Assembly: GCA_030998225.1 (NCBI GenBank) | Contig: JAPYXD010000259.1 | Coordinates: forward strand, 3,638,501-3,702,500 | Reading direction: 5' to 3' | Source of the DNA: Diplolepis rosae | Taxonomy: Eukaryota; Arthropoda; Insecta; Hymenoptera; Diplolepididae | Length of the DNA: 64,000 bases | Part shown: positions 1-12,933 of the stretch, one piece after another | How the letters are laid out: each line of letters starts with the position of its first letter | How positions within the stretch are numbered: position 1 is the stretch's first letter | Notes under the pieces: generated by a model | Database searches by the model: none | What the model was told of the DNA's origin: nothing | Seen by the model: the letters and a program-made list of their open reading frames with translations, nothing else | Position numbers and translations under genes: made by a program

Positions 1-12
1 AGTTTCTCCGTG
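1..12. repeat. Right end of a CACGGAGAAA-type palindromic MITE (family E)
   Basis: The window opens with AGTTTCTCCGTG followed by TA. This is exactly the right terminus of the two complete family E copies at 6323-6601 and 15248-15524. The rest of this copy lies upstream of the window. Confidence 0.6.
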
Positions 13-14
13 TA

Positions 15-1489
15 TGACAAATGTACTTCTGGATGTTTGGATACATAAATAATATTTCATTAATTGGTCACTGGACAGCGCTTTCATTTTGTGCCGTAAA
101 TTTAAAGTTATTAGAGATGGATATTTTTCCATCGATTTCTCGTTATAAAACTGAAAATTTCACCTCGATTTTGCCGCCCCAGGTAGTTGTCTATTTCGCC
201 TATATGGTAGAGCCGGTCCTGGCATCAATATAATCAGATTTAATTGAATCAAAACATCAAAAATAAACCAATATCGTGCCTAATTTAACGTTATCGGTTA
301 CCCAATGTCGCGTGTTGCCGACTAATTGAAAGTTCATTGTGTTATGATAGATCTGTAAAATAAAATGAGATTGCTTCTATTCACGATCTCTTTACAGGTA
401 AATTTACCACCTAACACATATATTTCCACATCAAAAGCTATTTCACAAATAGTCGTTACCATATATAATACATATAGATAGTACAATATACAGAATTTAG
501 TTCCAAACATAATAATGGTGGGTAGAAATATTGCATGTGCACGTTTAATAAAGCCATGAAATTGTCCAACAGTTTTGCGTGCAGTTTCATTCACGAGAAA
601 CTGATTCAATTTATCTTCTTCTATACAAACTTGGACACAAGTAGCTTTCGATAATTATGTGTCCACAACGAATAACGTGATAATGACAATGCAATCTACA
701 CATCAGAAATGTGTATTATTAATACAAAGTTAGTATATTTTAACGACGAGGAAAAACTTTTTATAACAATAATTTTATTTTATAATTATAATTATAAAAA
801 ATACTAGGAATCTAGGGAAAATCGAAGTGCAATAGTAATTATTCCTAGCCAACTAGGTTCGGTTAAATCTACTAAAGCTAATCGGTTAAAACATTTCCGG
901 TTAAAATGACTAAACTTTTAGTTAATTCCACCAGAAAAATTGTTTACTTATGATGGTTACATAATTCTGGTTAAATATATTCTGGTATTATTATTCCACT
1001 TAATAATATTGCAGGAAAATATAGTAAAAGTAGATTAATGAAAATTCGGGAGATTTTATAATATTTACTAACTTTTGACAGCAAAATTACTGGTATTGTT
1101 TACTTTTCATCACCGTAGTATAAAACGAGTTTAAAAAAATGTTTTTTCACTTTTTAGGCAATATGTGTAATTTGCAAGATTTTACGAAACCGTTTCTTGT
1201 TTTTGGATGCTAATTCAAATTTTTTGTTAAAAAGTACTAAATTAACTATTGGACTACTTTTAGAACCATCATTATGCAATTCGAAGTTCTTTTTCTAATT
1301 TCTTTTTTTTCTTTTAATAATTTTTAATAAAGTGTAGAAAGTGTTGTCAGTAGAGGTTAGAAAACTGAAAGGAAAAAATTCCCACGTCTTTGAATCATCA
1401 TTTATTTTTAAGGTTATGTTAGCATTCAACCAGGAAATTTTAGTAAAATTAACTAGAAATATGGTAATGTTAAATGGACTAAATTAGTT
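15..1489. other. AT-rich stretch without a recognisable gene
   Basis: No exon-like or conserved coding signal is visible; the short ORFs here resemble no protein I know. From about 840 the sequence is rich in the recurrent words CCGGTTAAAA, AACTAGAAA and CCAGAA. They reappear on the other side of the GGATCCT foldback (2866-3110), so the foldback probably sits inside an older word-type repeat spanning about 840-3110. Confidence 0.4.
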
Positions 1490-2865
1490 CCCTGTTGAAA
1501 ATTCCTTCATAGGATCCTTTAGAGGATCCTTACTTGGGGTCCCGTTCAGGTTTCTGTACAGGATCATGCATGAGAATCATCAGGATTCTTGAAAATGTTC
1601 CTGAAAGGATCCTCTCATGGATCCTATGAAGGAACTGTAGAGGTTCCTGTGCGACATAAAAACGTTTAGCACAGGATCCTTTATAGGATCCTCTAAGGTG
1701 AGGGTACAGTATAGATGAAAGGTTCCTTGATGGGATCCTTTAAGTCGTTAGATGAACAATCTAATACTGTACATGATCCTGTACAGGCTCTTATGTGTGT
1801 TCCTTTTCGTGTTCCTATACAGTAAAACGAAGGAAAATATTTCCGTATGCAGGATCCCACAGAAGGAAACTTTAAGGGATCCTGACTGATTTTGAACCAT
1901 TAAATTATTCCTTTATAGGTTCTCGTAGAGGAACCTGCAAAAGATATATATATTTATATTCTTTTCTCATCAAGTCATGTACAAAACAAATGCAATAGAA
2001 GTGACTTCTGAAAATGCTGAATACCGTACTTGTTACAGGAAGCGTTTGTATACAGGAACCCGATTAAGAACTTTTCCAGGTTCCTCTACAAGAACCTATA
2101 AAGGAACAATTTCGTGGTTCAAAATAAGTCGGGATCCTTTAAAGTTTCCCTCTGAGGGATCCTGCATACAGAAATATTTTCCTTCGTTTTACTGTATAGG
2201 AACACGTGAAGGAACACACATAAGATCCTGTACAGGATCATGTACAGTATTAGGTTCTCGTAGAGGAACCTGCAAAAGATACATACATATATATTTATAT
2301 TCTTTTCTTATCAAGTCATGTACAAAACAAATGCAATAGAAGTGACTTCTGAAAATGCTGAATACCGTACTTGTTACAGGAAGCGTTTGTATACAGGAAC
2401 CCGAGTAAGAACTTTTCCAGGTTCCTCTACAAGAACCTATAAAGGAATAATTTCGTGGTTCAAAATAAGTCGGGATCCTTTAAAGTTTCCCTCTGAGGGA
2501 TCCTGCATACAGAAATATTTTCCTTCGTTTTACTGTATAGGAACACGTGAAGGAACACACATAAGAGCCTGTACAGGATCATGTACAGTATTAGATTGTT
2601 CATCTAACGACTTAAAGGATCCCATGAAGGAACCTTTCATCTATACTGTACCCTCATCTTAGAGGATCCTACAAAGGATCCTGTGCTAACCGTTTTTATG
2701 TTGCACAGGAACCTCTACAGTTCCTTCATAGGATCCTTTAGAGGACCCTTTCAGGAACCTATTCAAGGATCCTGATGATTTTCATGCATGATCCTGTACA
2801 GGAACCTGAACGGTACCCCAAGTTAGGACCCTCTAAAGGATCCTATGAAGGAATTTTCAACAGGG
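1490..2865. repeat. GGATCCT-word foldback element with internal tandem duplication
   Basis: The ends are inverted copies: CCCTGTTGAAAATTCC at 1490 and its reverse complement ending at 2865, flanked by TT on both sides (possible 2-bp target duplication). The interior is an imperfect palindrome dominated by AGGATCCT, AGGAACCT and CTGTACAGG words in both orientations. About 335-341 bp of the right arm is tandemly repeated (units from about 1917 and 2252; the stretch at 1977 recurs almost unchanged at 2318). The two near-identical reading frames of 114-120 codons come from this duplication and are not treated as genes. No transposase is present, so it is non-autonomous. Confidence 0.75.
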
Positions 2866-3106
2866 TTAAGTTTACCGGAATATAACCATGAATGTAACGA
2901 GAAATTTTTTACTAGAAAAATTACGGTGGTATCAACTAGAAAATTTTATACATTAAGTGAAATAAAAGATCAAAACAACCGAGAAGTGTTGACTAGAATT
3001 TCTAACATTTTTAACCAGAATTACTATTACGGCTCTCCGTAAAAAAATTTTCCGGATGAAATAACCGGAATTCTGGTCGTTTTAACCAGACTTTTTCTGA
3101 GTGTAG

Positions 3107-3258
3107 TATAGATTATAGTAAAGTTTGATACAATCCATAGTAAATTATCATATAGTTCATTCAAATTTTAGTATTTCGCTACGAAAAATTTTTAATATGT
3201 TTTTCCCTAAATTGGAACGTATTTTAGCAAAAATGGTAAACTTTAGTTTTTCCGTACA
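3107..3258. repeat. Diverged family E palindrome
   Basis: It shares the family E layout: GTTTAGTATTT-like stretch, the motif TTTTTCCCTAAATTG near 3203, and a right end GTTTTTCCGTACA. It is clearly older than the copies at 6323 and 15248, and the left terminus is unclear. Confidence 0.4.
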
Positions 3259-4656
3259 CGAGGAATATAAAGGAGTGGAAAAAATTAGCGATGTTAAATG
3301 GCGATGACGTATTCCGCTGGGGGATGACATGCGAAATCGAGTGAAAAAAAAATGGTTGCTTCCGCGGCAGGCTAGGAAATATGATCAATTTAATTGGATT
3401 TGAATATCGTGATAAAATTAATTACAGTTAGAGTCAGGGACTAAGTTTGCAGTTTCGCGTCAGGTGCCGATATATTTCTAAAAACAAAGGCGGAGAGTTC
3501 GATGCTCGTAAATTTCTAGACTTTCGCACTTTGCATACAACACGGAAGATTAAACGGGAGCGAAAAAACAGGGCAACAAATTTCATTAAGTATTCACGCC
3601 TACATAAAAGCACTATTGCATCCAAGTTGAATAAAGAAACATTTGATGATCATAAATTTAAATGATGAAGGTAGTAATTAAATAAACTAATTTAAAATTT
3701 TACTTTACTATTTCTGCTTTAAAGGTCATCTTGTTATATATTTACTCTCTCCTCGATTTATTTTTTAAGAATACCTCCATAATTCACTAACGAGGTACAT
3801 AGTTGAGTTTCCTGCAATTTCTTTATATCCAACTTTTCCTCTATACGCAGACATAAGAAAAATCCCTCAATGCTCTTTTGAAAAGACTTTTTGAAATTAA
3901 TGTTTCTGAATGTGTTCTGTAGGAATGATCTAGTTTCTTTTAATCAGTGAATTTAACAGATACAATCTAAGTAAGGTGACTCGAAGAAAAAAATTTGTTT
4001 CCGAATTCTGAATCAGATAGAGAAATTCAATTTGCAAAGATGAGAGTCTTATTCAAATCAACTAAATGATTGTCTTGAATTAATGAAGTGAATCTAACAA
4101 AATCGTATCTAGTGCCTACTTTTGAAATGAAAGGGGCTTGAGTTTCTACCCTAAATAGGAACAAGGTATGCAAATCCATCGACCTTGAATTCGGCTACGA
4201 GCAAAAAAGTGGGATTGAAACAAAATGAAAGGGAATCCCGCGGGAAAATTTCCTCGCCTTTTCGTCGACAAGGACTTTAGAAGAAATTACGAGTCAGGAG
4301 ATGGGCGAAAAAAAGACAACTTAGTCGACAACAAGGGAAGCTCGCAAACTGAAGACTTAGTGTCTTGTGCTATAGCATCTCACCGAACTAAAGCCTCGGC
4401 TAGAAACTTTTTAGAAAGTTACGTCTGCTTAAGTCGAGGATATAAGTGACTCTGGGCAATGTGTGCCTTATCAACCATGATCCTACATGAGATAATAGGA
4501 AAAGGAGGCAAATTGAAAACTGAAAAGCGCGCGATTCAATCGTCGCGCTTCGCTCTCGGTCTTATATTCTTTGCATACATTCAAGTTTAGTCGTTGTAAT
4601 TTGATACTGGATTTTAAATGAAAAAGATAATTCAATTTACTTAAGGGAACATTCTA
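3259..4656. other. No recognisable gene; unique-looking DNA with a family D repeat
   Basis: Mostly AT-rich, unrecognised sequence. An open frame at 4225-4449 (+, 74 codons) lies in a slightly GC-richer patch, but it has no motif and no similarity I recognise; I regard it as probably non-coding. A family D repeat with the GC words CGCGCGATTC and TCGCGCTTCG sits at about 4523-4570. Confidence 0.35.
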
Positions 4657-4928
4657 GTCCCTAAATCTGAATCAGTCAAATTTTCACTGATTAAATCAGT
4701 AATTTGCCTTTTCACTGATTCAGCAGTGAAAAAACACTTTTTCACTGTTAAATCAGTTAATTTTCACTGGTTTGTAAGTGGAAAAATATTTTTCACTGTT
4801 AAATCAGTTAATTTCCACTAAAGTAATCGGAGAAATTTAACCGATTTACAGTAACCTCTTTTTGGCTATTTGAATCAGTCAAATTTTACTGATAATCAGT
4901 AGATTTTCACTGATTTAGATTTAGAGAG
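4657..4928. repeat. CACTGATT-word MITE, family A copy 1
   Basis: It begins with a slightly decayed CTCTCTAAATC terminus and ends with GATTTAGAGAG, with TA on both sides (4655-4656 and 4929-4930). The interior is a chain of TTTTCACTGATT / AATCAGTGAAAA words in both orientations, ending in TTGACTGATT-like sequence. No coding capacity. Confidence 0.8.
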
Positions 4929-6322
4929 TAGTTTACCAATTTCAAAAAATCGATTTTTTGTTGTTGCATTTTTTGGAAGTATATATATTCAAAAAAATTG
5001 TGTGAATGTACTTTGTATGGCTGAGGCATCGTTAATTAACCGCATTTAAGATTTTTCAACGATTTTTCATAAAAAACAACTTTAAACGCGTTTTTGTTGA
5101 AACAGCGTTTTTAGACCGGTTGTTGATAAAATTTCCGAAACTACTGAACTGATCCTTATTCAATTTTTACCACATGTTCCTTACTCCTATGTCTAGGGCG
5201 CGAAGCGTCGAAACGTTCAAATTTTTATTTTAAATTGTCTTTTTTTTTGGTGACAAGCTGCGAAAAAAAACTCGTTTCTTTTTTTCGAAAAATGTCCGCC
5301 ATTTTGTCATTTATGCATATATATTGAAGATTTCGCTTCGCGTCCTAGCCAGTGTCATACTAAATCTGTAACTATTTGAAATTTTTGTTTTAGATGGTCC
5401 GTTACCAAGATTTTATCAACAGCGCAGACATACCTACTTTTTGAGGAGTCACGTTTACTTGCTGTTTTTATATAGAAAAAGTCTAAACAAACATTCAAAA
5501 AAAATTTTTAATGTAATTTATGAGTGTATTCATTAAGCCCAACAAATTTTATATCAATAATTATAATAGCAACCTCTAAAAAAATTCATAAAAATAGCCT
5601 TTTTTTGAAGCGCCTAAACTAGAATGACCCCTTAAGGTTCTATCGGCCTTAAGAAACACATTCTTATCATGACACTCGCGTTTCGCGTTCGATTTTTTAC
5701 TGTATATCCATTAGAGCTACATTTACATAAAAAATAAAACAATGGGCGCGCGTTTCGGTCATCGCGCTCCGAAGTATGTAGATCTCACGCTTTGCGCTCG
5801 GTATTCTATTTCCTTTACATACAATTAACTAAATTTATCTCTAAAATTTTTCTAACATTTCGCGTTGAATTTTGCTTACAAAGAGAGTTTTTTATTTTTA
5901 ATAATATTTTTCATTAATAAACAAAATGTATACCTTCTCTGATAAAATATTCAAAACCAAAGTTGAATATCTTTTTGAAATAAACAATTTTTTATCCAAC
6001 ATTTTTTCTGTATCGCGAATATTTGGGCGGGAAAATTTAATTTTTTTTTTTCATAAAAACGTTTTTGGTGAATGAATGAAAAGATATAACTCTTATGAAA
6101 AAATAGTAAAAAGCTAATTTGTAGATATTTTTAAAACCAACACCTTCCCTAACATTTTTTTCTTATCTCGCATAGACTTGGTGCAAAATAGAATTTTTCA
6201 TTTTCGATCAAGTTTTTTACAATTCAAAACAAAACTACGCGCCCGATCAAAAATAGTATTGAATTAACTTTGTATATCTTCTTGAAATAAACAATTTTTT
6301 GGAATTTTCTACGTATCTCGTA
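4929..6322. other. Degenerate dispersed repeats (families C and D), no gene
   Basis: Contains GC-rich family D words in an AT-rich background (GCGCGAAGCG near 5200, CTCGCGTTTCGCGTTCG near 5680, TCGCGCTCC near 5760). From about 5880 there are family C units: roughly 100-150 bp of degenerate sequence with 'gtagatcttttt-gaaac', 'tcgtatctcg' and 'aaaatggaattttt' segments. The same segments recur at 6600, 9000, 18480, 19240, 25220, 26150, 26640, 36690, 45740, 58750, 62890 and 63480. Confidence 0.45.
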
Positions 6323-6601
6323 CACGGAGAAACTTTTTATATCAATTTTTACTATAGTATTTTTCAATTTAGGGAAAAACGTATTACTTTGAGAATTTTT
6401 GATAGTAAAAATACTAAACTTTATAATAATGATATGAAACTTTAGTATAAACTATAGTAAAATTTGCTATGAACTATGCTGAAGTTTCATATCATTATTA
6501 TAAAGTTTAGTATTTTTACTAACAGAAATTCTCAAAGTGATACGTTTTTCCCTAAATTGAAAAATACTATAATAAAAATTGATATAAAAAGTTTCTCCGT
6601 G
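6323..6601. repeat. Palindromic MITE with CACGGAGAAA termini (family E)
   Basis: A 279-bp near-perfect palindrome: CACGGAGAAACTTTTTATA at the left end and its reverse complement at the right, with TA on both sides (6321-6322 and 6602-6603). The centre is the TATAGTAAA region near 6455. An open frame over the right arm (6476-6670) is a by-product of the palindrome. Confidence 0.85.
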
Positions 6602-9598
6602 TATATTTCTTTTCGAAACCGAAGGTTTTTATTTTTAATAACATTTTTCATTAATGAACAAAAAATATAACTCCTATGAAAAAATGGTCACCAGAAAATT
6701 TGTAGATCTCTTTGGAATAAGGAATTTTGTCTGTGTCTCGTATATTTTGGCGGAAAAATGGAATTTATGATTTTTACAAAAACATTTACTGTGCTGTAAA
6801 ATAATAAATAATGAAAATTATAATGTTACGAAAATAAATAAAGAAATATAGTAAAAAAAACTTGAGTTTTATAAAATTAGGGAAATAATTATCTACTTAA
6901 TTGGAACAAGAATTGAAAATCAAGAGATATTCTTGAGATTTTATTAATTACTCCCAGTAGATACAGAAAATTGTTTCGTAATTCTTATACAACGGGTTTT
7001 TAAAAATAGCGTCCCATGGGTGTTATAATTACAGAATAATATTCGTTACGTGATTGTTCTGTAGCTGTTACATACATACATATTGTACAAAAATTATGAA
7101 AGAACTAGAAGCGTCTACTGGGTTACTACTAATTAAAATAATAGATATTTTACCAAAAAATAAGAAAAAATAACTGATTATAATAGCGCGATATCATTTA
7201 TTAAACACTTCAGAAAACGTTTTTATCAATAACTATTAGTTTCTAAGTAATTTGATTAACAGAAATTAAAGTAGTACTATTTTAATCAGTCAAGTTTGAC
7301 TGTAAATAAGTGAGAAAATACTTGGCGTTAGTGAAATTAATCACTAAATCAATCAAGTGATTTTTACTCATTCACATTTAGAGTAATTTAAAAAATTAAC
7401 TAATGTTTAGTGGAATTTGATTGATCTAATATTATCGATCCTCTGTAAAATATTTTAATGAAACTTCAATTAATAATACAAAATCCAAACAATTCATAGA
7501 AAAAATAAACTAGGAATATAGAATCTTTTTCTACTAAGAATTAGTCAAATCTTGAAATAGAAAGAAATCGTATTCACTGATTGCTAAACTGAAGTTGTCC
7601 TTTCTGAACCTGAATCAATTAGGATTGTTTCAAATCAACTCAATGAACAAGCTTTCTCTATGCAATTAATTATTTTTTACTGATTTGAATTAAAAAATGA
7701 CTGATAACATTGGAAAATGTGATTTGCTAATTTACATTCAGTTTTTTTTGACTGATTATTCAAATTTAGAGAATCCATTTAGTTAACTTTTCTTATTAAA
7801 ATTTCATTAACTAAAATTTATAACCGAGTCTTGTAATTCTACTTTAATAGAATTTAATAATTTTAAAAGCATTTCCTGGATATAATTCACAATGTTTATT
7901 ATTAGAGACTCTGCTTTTTAATTTACTTTCACGGCGATGAAATTCCATAAACATATAGAAAAATTCAAATTGAATTAAAAACTTTGAAGCTTCATAACTA
8001 AAAAAATCTATCCGCTTTGCGAGCACATTCTCATCGCGCACTTCACGCGCAAGTTTGAGCGCGCGATTCGATCGTCGCGCTTCGCGCTCCGTTTTGTTTG
8101 GATCTCGAGTTTCGCAGTCGGTCTTATATTCTTCACATATATATGTTTTTTTTTAAATTTGATACTGAATTATAGATATGAATTACATTTTCACAAAGTC
8201 ACTACATTTTTTCATTTCAAATGAAAAAGGAAATTCAATTTACTTAAGGCTCTATTAGCCGCAATGAACACATTCTCATCATGATACTCGCGGCTCGCGT
8301 TCGATTTTGAAACAATGGAAATCATTTGCAAATATGAATAATGTCACTTAAAAATAACAGTTGGCCAGTCCGATCTCAAAAAACAGAATTTTTGGCGAAT
8401 TGAAGAAAAAACATTTTTTTAAACAAATTGAATTTGTTTAAACAATTGAGGATTTATTAGATAATCTAGATAAGATACCTTGAAATTAAAATCTATAGGT
8501 TTATTACAAGAAAAGGTGACTTTTCTACTATAATTTGAACAAAAAATTGAAAATTAATAATAATGAATTATTTAAACGATAGGAAGAAATTTGAAAATAA
8601 ATAAAGTCACTTTGAGACAAAGAACTGCCATTCCGATCACAAAAAACAGATTTCAGACAAATTTTAGAGAAAAATAGATTATTTAATCAAATAGAATTTA
8701 TTTAAATGAATTGAAATTACCTGAAAAACATTTGTATACATTCCAATAGACTTTTAGTTATAACTTTAATGTCAACTTTTTCCTAACCCTGAACAATTAT
8801 TCGAAAAATACCAAAAAGTGACTTTTTTCCATGCATTTTCACGTGCAAATTAGAAGTCCCAACAGGCACCATTAAAAATCAAAATTGTGAAAAAAAATAC
8901 GTGACCACTTATTTTGGAATTTGAAAAGATTTGATCGTTTACATTTATTTAAAAGTCGTTATTTTGTACCACCCTAATGTTACATATTTTGTTCAAATAA
9001 TGGAATCTTTGAATTTTAATCATATTTCTTTTAATTAAAATGAAAAATATACATTTTATCAGAAACTGTATCAGACAAAATGTGTAGACCTTATTGAGGC
9101 AAAAAATTGTATATTTATACGTTTTTTTCGTATTTTATAAAATTATGGTTAAAAAATTGAATTTTCAATATTTTTATAAATTAAAAAAAAATATAGATCT
9201 TATGAAAAAAATTTGCAATTTCGTAAAATTTAATTTAATTTAACTGAAAATATACGTAAGGCTCACATCGTTTTTGGGGTCAAAAACAGGATAATATCAA
9301 AAAATTGCGCATTTCTCGGGATACCGTTTTTTATAAAAAAGGATAAAATCAGGATGATTTTACAATTAAGTTTTTTAATGCAAGTCAATTATATATCATA
9401 TATGAATACAAAAATATGTAAAAACCTTTTTTTTACTCTGGGGATCTCAAAACCCAGATTTAATGAAAATTTCTAGTCATTTTTCACATAAATCTAATAC
9501 CTTCTCATTTATGATGTGAATATAAAAAATCTAATTTCTGAATAAAATATAATAATATTCAATAGTGATCCTCCGATAATGTAGGCAGTGACAAAAAT
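6602..9598. other. Family C/D repeats and a decayed A-type element, no gene
   Basis: Family C segments lie at about 6602-6800 and 8990-9240. About 7230-7790 holds scattered AATCAGT, TTGACTG and a late CAAATTTAGAGAAT, suggesting one or more old family A copies. Family D words (GAGCGCGCGATTCG, TCGCGCTTCGCGCTC) lie at about 8030-8130 and 8285-8310. Short ORFs here are not convincing. Confidence 0.4.
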
Positions 9599-9658
9599 TT
9601 CAAACTCAACTAATTAATTTGAAAATATAATAATATCAAATTAATTAGTTGAGTTTTA
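9599..9658. repeat. Short perfect hairpin
   Basis: AAACTCAACTAATTAATTTGA and its exact reverse complement are separated by about 13 AT-rich bases. The flank TTTGAAAATATAATAAT recurs about 90 bp downstream. Function unknown. Confidence 0.7.
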
Positions 9659-10684
9659 AAATTTATTTTTCCACAGAAAGATTTCAAATTCTTAAATTTA
9701 AATTTGAAAATATAATAATTTCTGGAAAAGTTTGTAATGACATGAATTTGCTACTCATGTTCGCATTCAACTCTCGTTTACCAGGTCACTCCTCAATTAT
9801 CCCGAAAAGCTTATTCGGGCGTTACAACGTCCACCAAAGAGATTAAAACAAATCGAGAATTTTCAGACCAGTTATTCGGTAACGTGACGTGTGAAGCGTT
9901 CATTTTACAAATTCCCCTCTAGTGTGATTTAAATTGGATTCCGGAGCCGAAAAGTAAGAACGGCCGATTTAATTAAACCGCATTACCATACATAATATAT
10001 ATCAAGAGATTTAATTGCCCTTTGATTTTCGACGGAATCAAACTGATTCAAGCCATTCGAACTACTTGGCCCTTTATGTACACAGAGAAGTAGAGGTAAA
10101 GGGAAAGGGATGGGGGGGGGGATGAAAAATGAAAAGAGTAAAATGAGAAATAAAGTAAGAAAGAGAGGCCGAGTGGAAGAAACTCTCGTCTTATAATGAA
10201 GTTCGCGCGACGGAAAAATTAATAGCGGAACTCACAAGGAGGGCGCTAGGGGCAGATTTCGTTGCCTGAGTAAAAGATGGGGGAGAGATAATGGAACGTT
10301 GGAATTAGAATGGAAAAGGAGGAACAACGGTGGGTAGTTGCTGGCCCTCCGTAAGCGAGTACTCCTTTTCTTTTTCTCTCAAGATGTAAAAACCTCTTTT
10401 TAAAACGGGTAATCATCTGTGCGACTAAAATAATTGTACCTTTTAAATTGCAATCCCCGAGGAGATGGGGTGCATCTAGTTACCCAGTCACCTCTCCAAT
10501 GGAAATTCGTACACTAGGGAATCGTTTTGGATTGGCTTTGCGGGAGGCCTGAATCATTTCTGCCAAAAAGAGAGAAAAGGTAAACGGGAAAAAAAAGATT
10601 ATTTAGATTTATAATTTAAGGCCATGGATCAATTGGACCACGTGACTAGATTATTCATTTATTTGTTCATGTAAGATAACATTT
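9659..10684. other. Unique, partly GC-richer stretch without a recognised gene
   Basis: 10080-10360 is purine-rich with a run of G and GC-richer patches, unlike the flanking repeats, so it may be host non-coding sequence. The segment 10480-10580 recurs at 14242-14340 in the same orientation at high identity (shared core TTTTGGATTGGCTTTGCGGG). I see no reading frame with family features. Confidence 0.35.
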
Positions 10685-11768
10685 TTAAGGGAGTTACTCA
10701 GGATGAAGAATTAACGAACAGAAAAATCTTAAACTTTGCAGAGCGTTAGAATATAATTAAAAAATTATCCGTACGAAATTTCAAGTTCTGAGGTGGGTTT
10801 TTTAGTGAGATATTCATATTTCTATTTTGCGTCTCTCTAGTTGATTCAACATGGGCTCTTATGAGAAATCGCGGAGTTTATTGTGTATTATCATTGATAT
10901 CTTTTCAACTGACGAACAGATCATAACAGGATTTGAACAGTAGAAAAATAAGATGTTCAGGAATAGTTATTAACTTTAATAACATTCAAAGGTGGGTTCT
11001 AAAATTAATAACAAATACGATGAAGATTGGAAATTGCTGTGATTTTGGTCTTTGGTTAGGTATGTGGCAACGTCGCATTCGTAGGTTATTAATATTTGTT
11101 ATGAAAATCATGTTTTTAATAAATGAAATATAACATATTAATTATTCGTATGATAAATGAACGAATGAAGTACATACAAACAACTTTATTCACATACATA
11201 TCATAATACTTAGTACGTAAAATCTTTCTCAATGACATACTAAATTTGTCTTATTTCCACAGTCTTGAATTGATATAACAATTTTTCAATACATATCTAT
11301 TATCATCACAATCGTTCATTGATTATTATTTAGAATATTTGATACATATACAATAAATATATACCAACTAAACTAAAGTAAATTAGTATTTTGTTTTCAG
11401 ATAATCACAGATTTTATTTTTAACCTTCCTATTATTTGTCACACGAATTTTCCCGTTTTTTTTAGCACCAAACAAACGAGATAATCCATCAAAACCATGG
11501 TCTTTGTATGCATCGATAACCATAGTTACCATGATGTCAGAGGCAATCATTTTTTTCCTCATTTGGACGAATGTGCAGCTTTTTAATTCATTGTATAATT
11601 TCATGTCTGAGAAACATTTCTTAGGTACTGACGTGACCATATGTGCGACTGTACACCTGTGCGCACACGAACAAACAAGATGCGACGTTGCCAAATCAAG
11701 TACTACTGTAGTCAACCTGTGTGTTTAACCCTGTTTTGACTAGGCGGGTAGGTGAGTAACTCCCTTAA
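10685..11768. mobile_element. TTAA-flanked DNA transposon derivative
   Basis: TTAA occurs at 10685-10688 and 11765-11768, immediately outside inverted ends GGGAGTTACTCA (left) and TGAGTAACTCCC (right). A TTAA target duplication is known for piggyBac and Kolobok; I cannot decide between them. A minus-strand frame at 11383-11715 (110 codons) is partly shared with the copy at 41468-42315, but I see no catalytic motif, so this is likely a non-autonomous or decayed element. The shared frame includes a Cys/His-containing stretch (CSCAHRC) of unknown significance. Confidence 0.75.
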
Positions 11769-11823
11769 TTTACAAAAGTATCTTTCTCAAAATTTGGAAA
11801 ACGCAACAAAAGACAATAAAGCA

Positions 11824-12933
11824 CTCTCTAAATCTGAATCAGTCAAATTTTCACTTATTGAATCAGTGATTTGCCTTTTTACTGATTCATCAGTGAAAGT
11901 GATCTTTTTCACTGTCAAATCAGTTAATTTTCACCAAAGTAATTAGTAAAATTTGACTGATTCACAGTAACCTCTTTGTAGCTATTTGAATTAGTCAAAT
12001 TTCACTTATAATTAGTAGATTTTGACTGATTCAGATTTAGAGAGCACGACTGTTAACGTTTGTTTAGTAAAAATTTTGAAAAATATTCGAAAACATATCA
12101 ACAATTAGAGTTAACTGTAAAAATTTCCACTCAAACGAAGTTGACAGACGATCTTTATCGTTTTCTGTTGTATTCTCCAAATTTTCAGGAAGACATTTTG
12201 TAAAGTGAAAAGTGTTATCTACTCTCTAAATCTAAATTAGTCAAATTTTCACTGATGGAATCAGTGATTTGTATTTTCACTGATACACCAGTGGAAAGGA
12301 TATTTTTAACTGTTAAATCAGTTAATTTTGACTGATTCATCAGTGGAAAAATATTTTTCACTGTTAAATCAGTCAATATTTACTAAAGTAATCAGTAAAA
12401 TTTGACTGATTCACAGTAAACTCTTTGTAGCTATTTGAATTGGTCAAATTTCACTTATAATTAGTAGATTTTAACTGATTCAGATTTAGAGAGCACGACT
12501 GTTAACGTTTGTTTAGTAAAAATTTTGAAAAATATTCGAAAACATATCAACAATTAGAGTTAAACGTAAAAATTTTCACTCAAACGAAGTTGACAGAAGA
12601 TCTTTATCGTTTTCTGTTGTATTCTTCAAATTTTTAGGAAGACATTAGTGTTATATCTACTCTCTAAATCTGAATTAGTCAAATTTTCACTGATTGAATC
12701 ACTGATTTGCATTTTCACTGATACACCAGTGGAAAGGATATTTTCAACTGTTAAATCACTTAATTTTGACTGATTCATCAATGGAAAAAATATTTTTCAC
12801 TGTTGAATCAGTTAATTTTTTACTGAAGTAATCAGTGAAATTTGACAAATTCACAGTAATCTCTTTTTAGCTATTTGAATCAGTTAAATTTCAATGATAA
12901 TCAGTAGATTTTTACTGATTCAGATTTAGAGAG
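11824..12933. repeat. Three family A MITEs alternating with a duplicated spacer
   Basis: Family A copies lie at 11824-12044, 12222-12493 and 12660-12933, each bounded by CTCTCTAAAT and ATTTAGAGAG. The spacers 12045-12221 and 12494-12659 are near-duplicates of each other, so element plus spacer was tandemly duplicated. Flanks agree with this: CA precedes copy 1 and follows copies 1 and 2, while TA precedes copies 2 and 3 and follows copy 3. The spacer belongs to repeat K, whose uninterrupted counterpart is at about 29080-29248. Confidence 0.75.

Noticed and set aside
334..609. Minus-strand reading frame of 91 codons
   Set aside because: No domain, no signal peptide and no neighbouring exons; composition fits AT-rich non-coding DNA.
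1977..2662. Two near-identical + strand reading frames of 120 and 114 codons
   Set aside because: They are the two copies of a tandemly duplicated arm of the GGATCCT foldback; the frames follow the repeat words and show no protein features.
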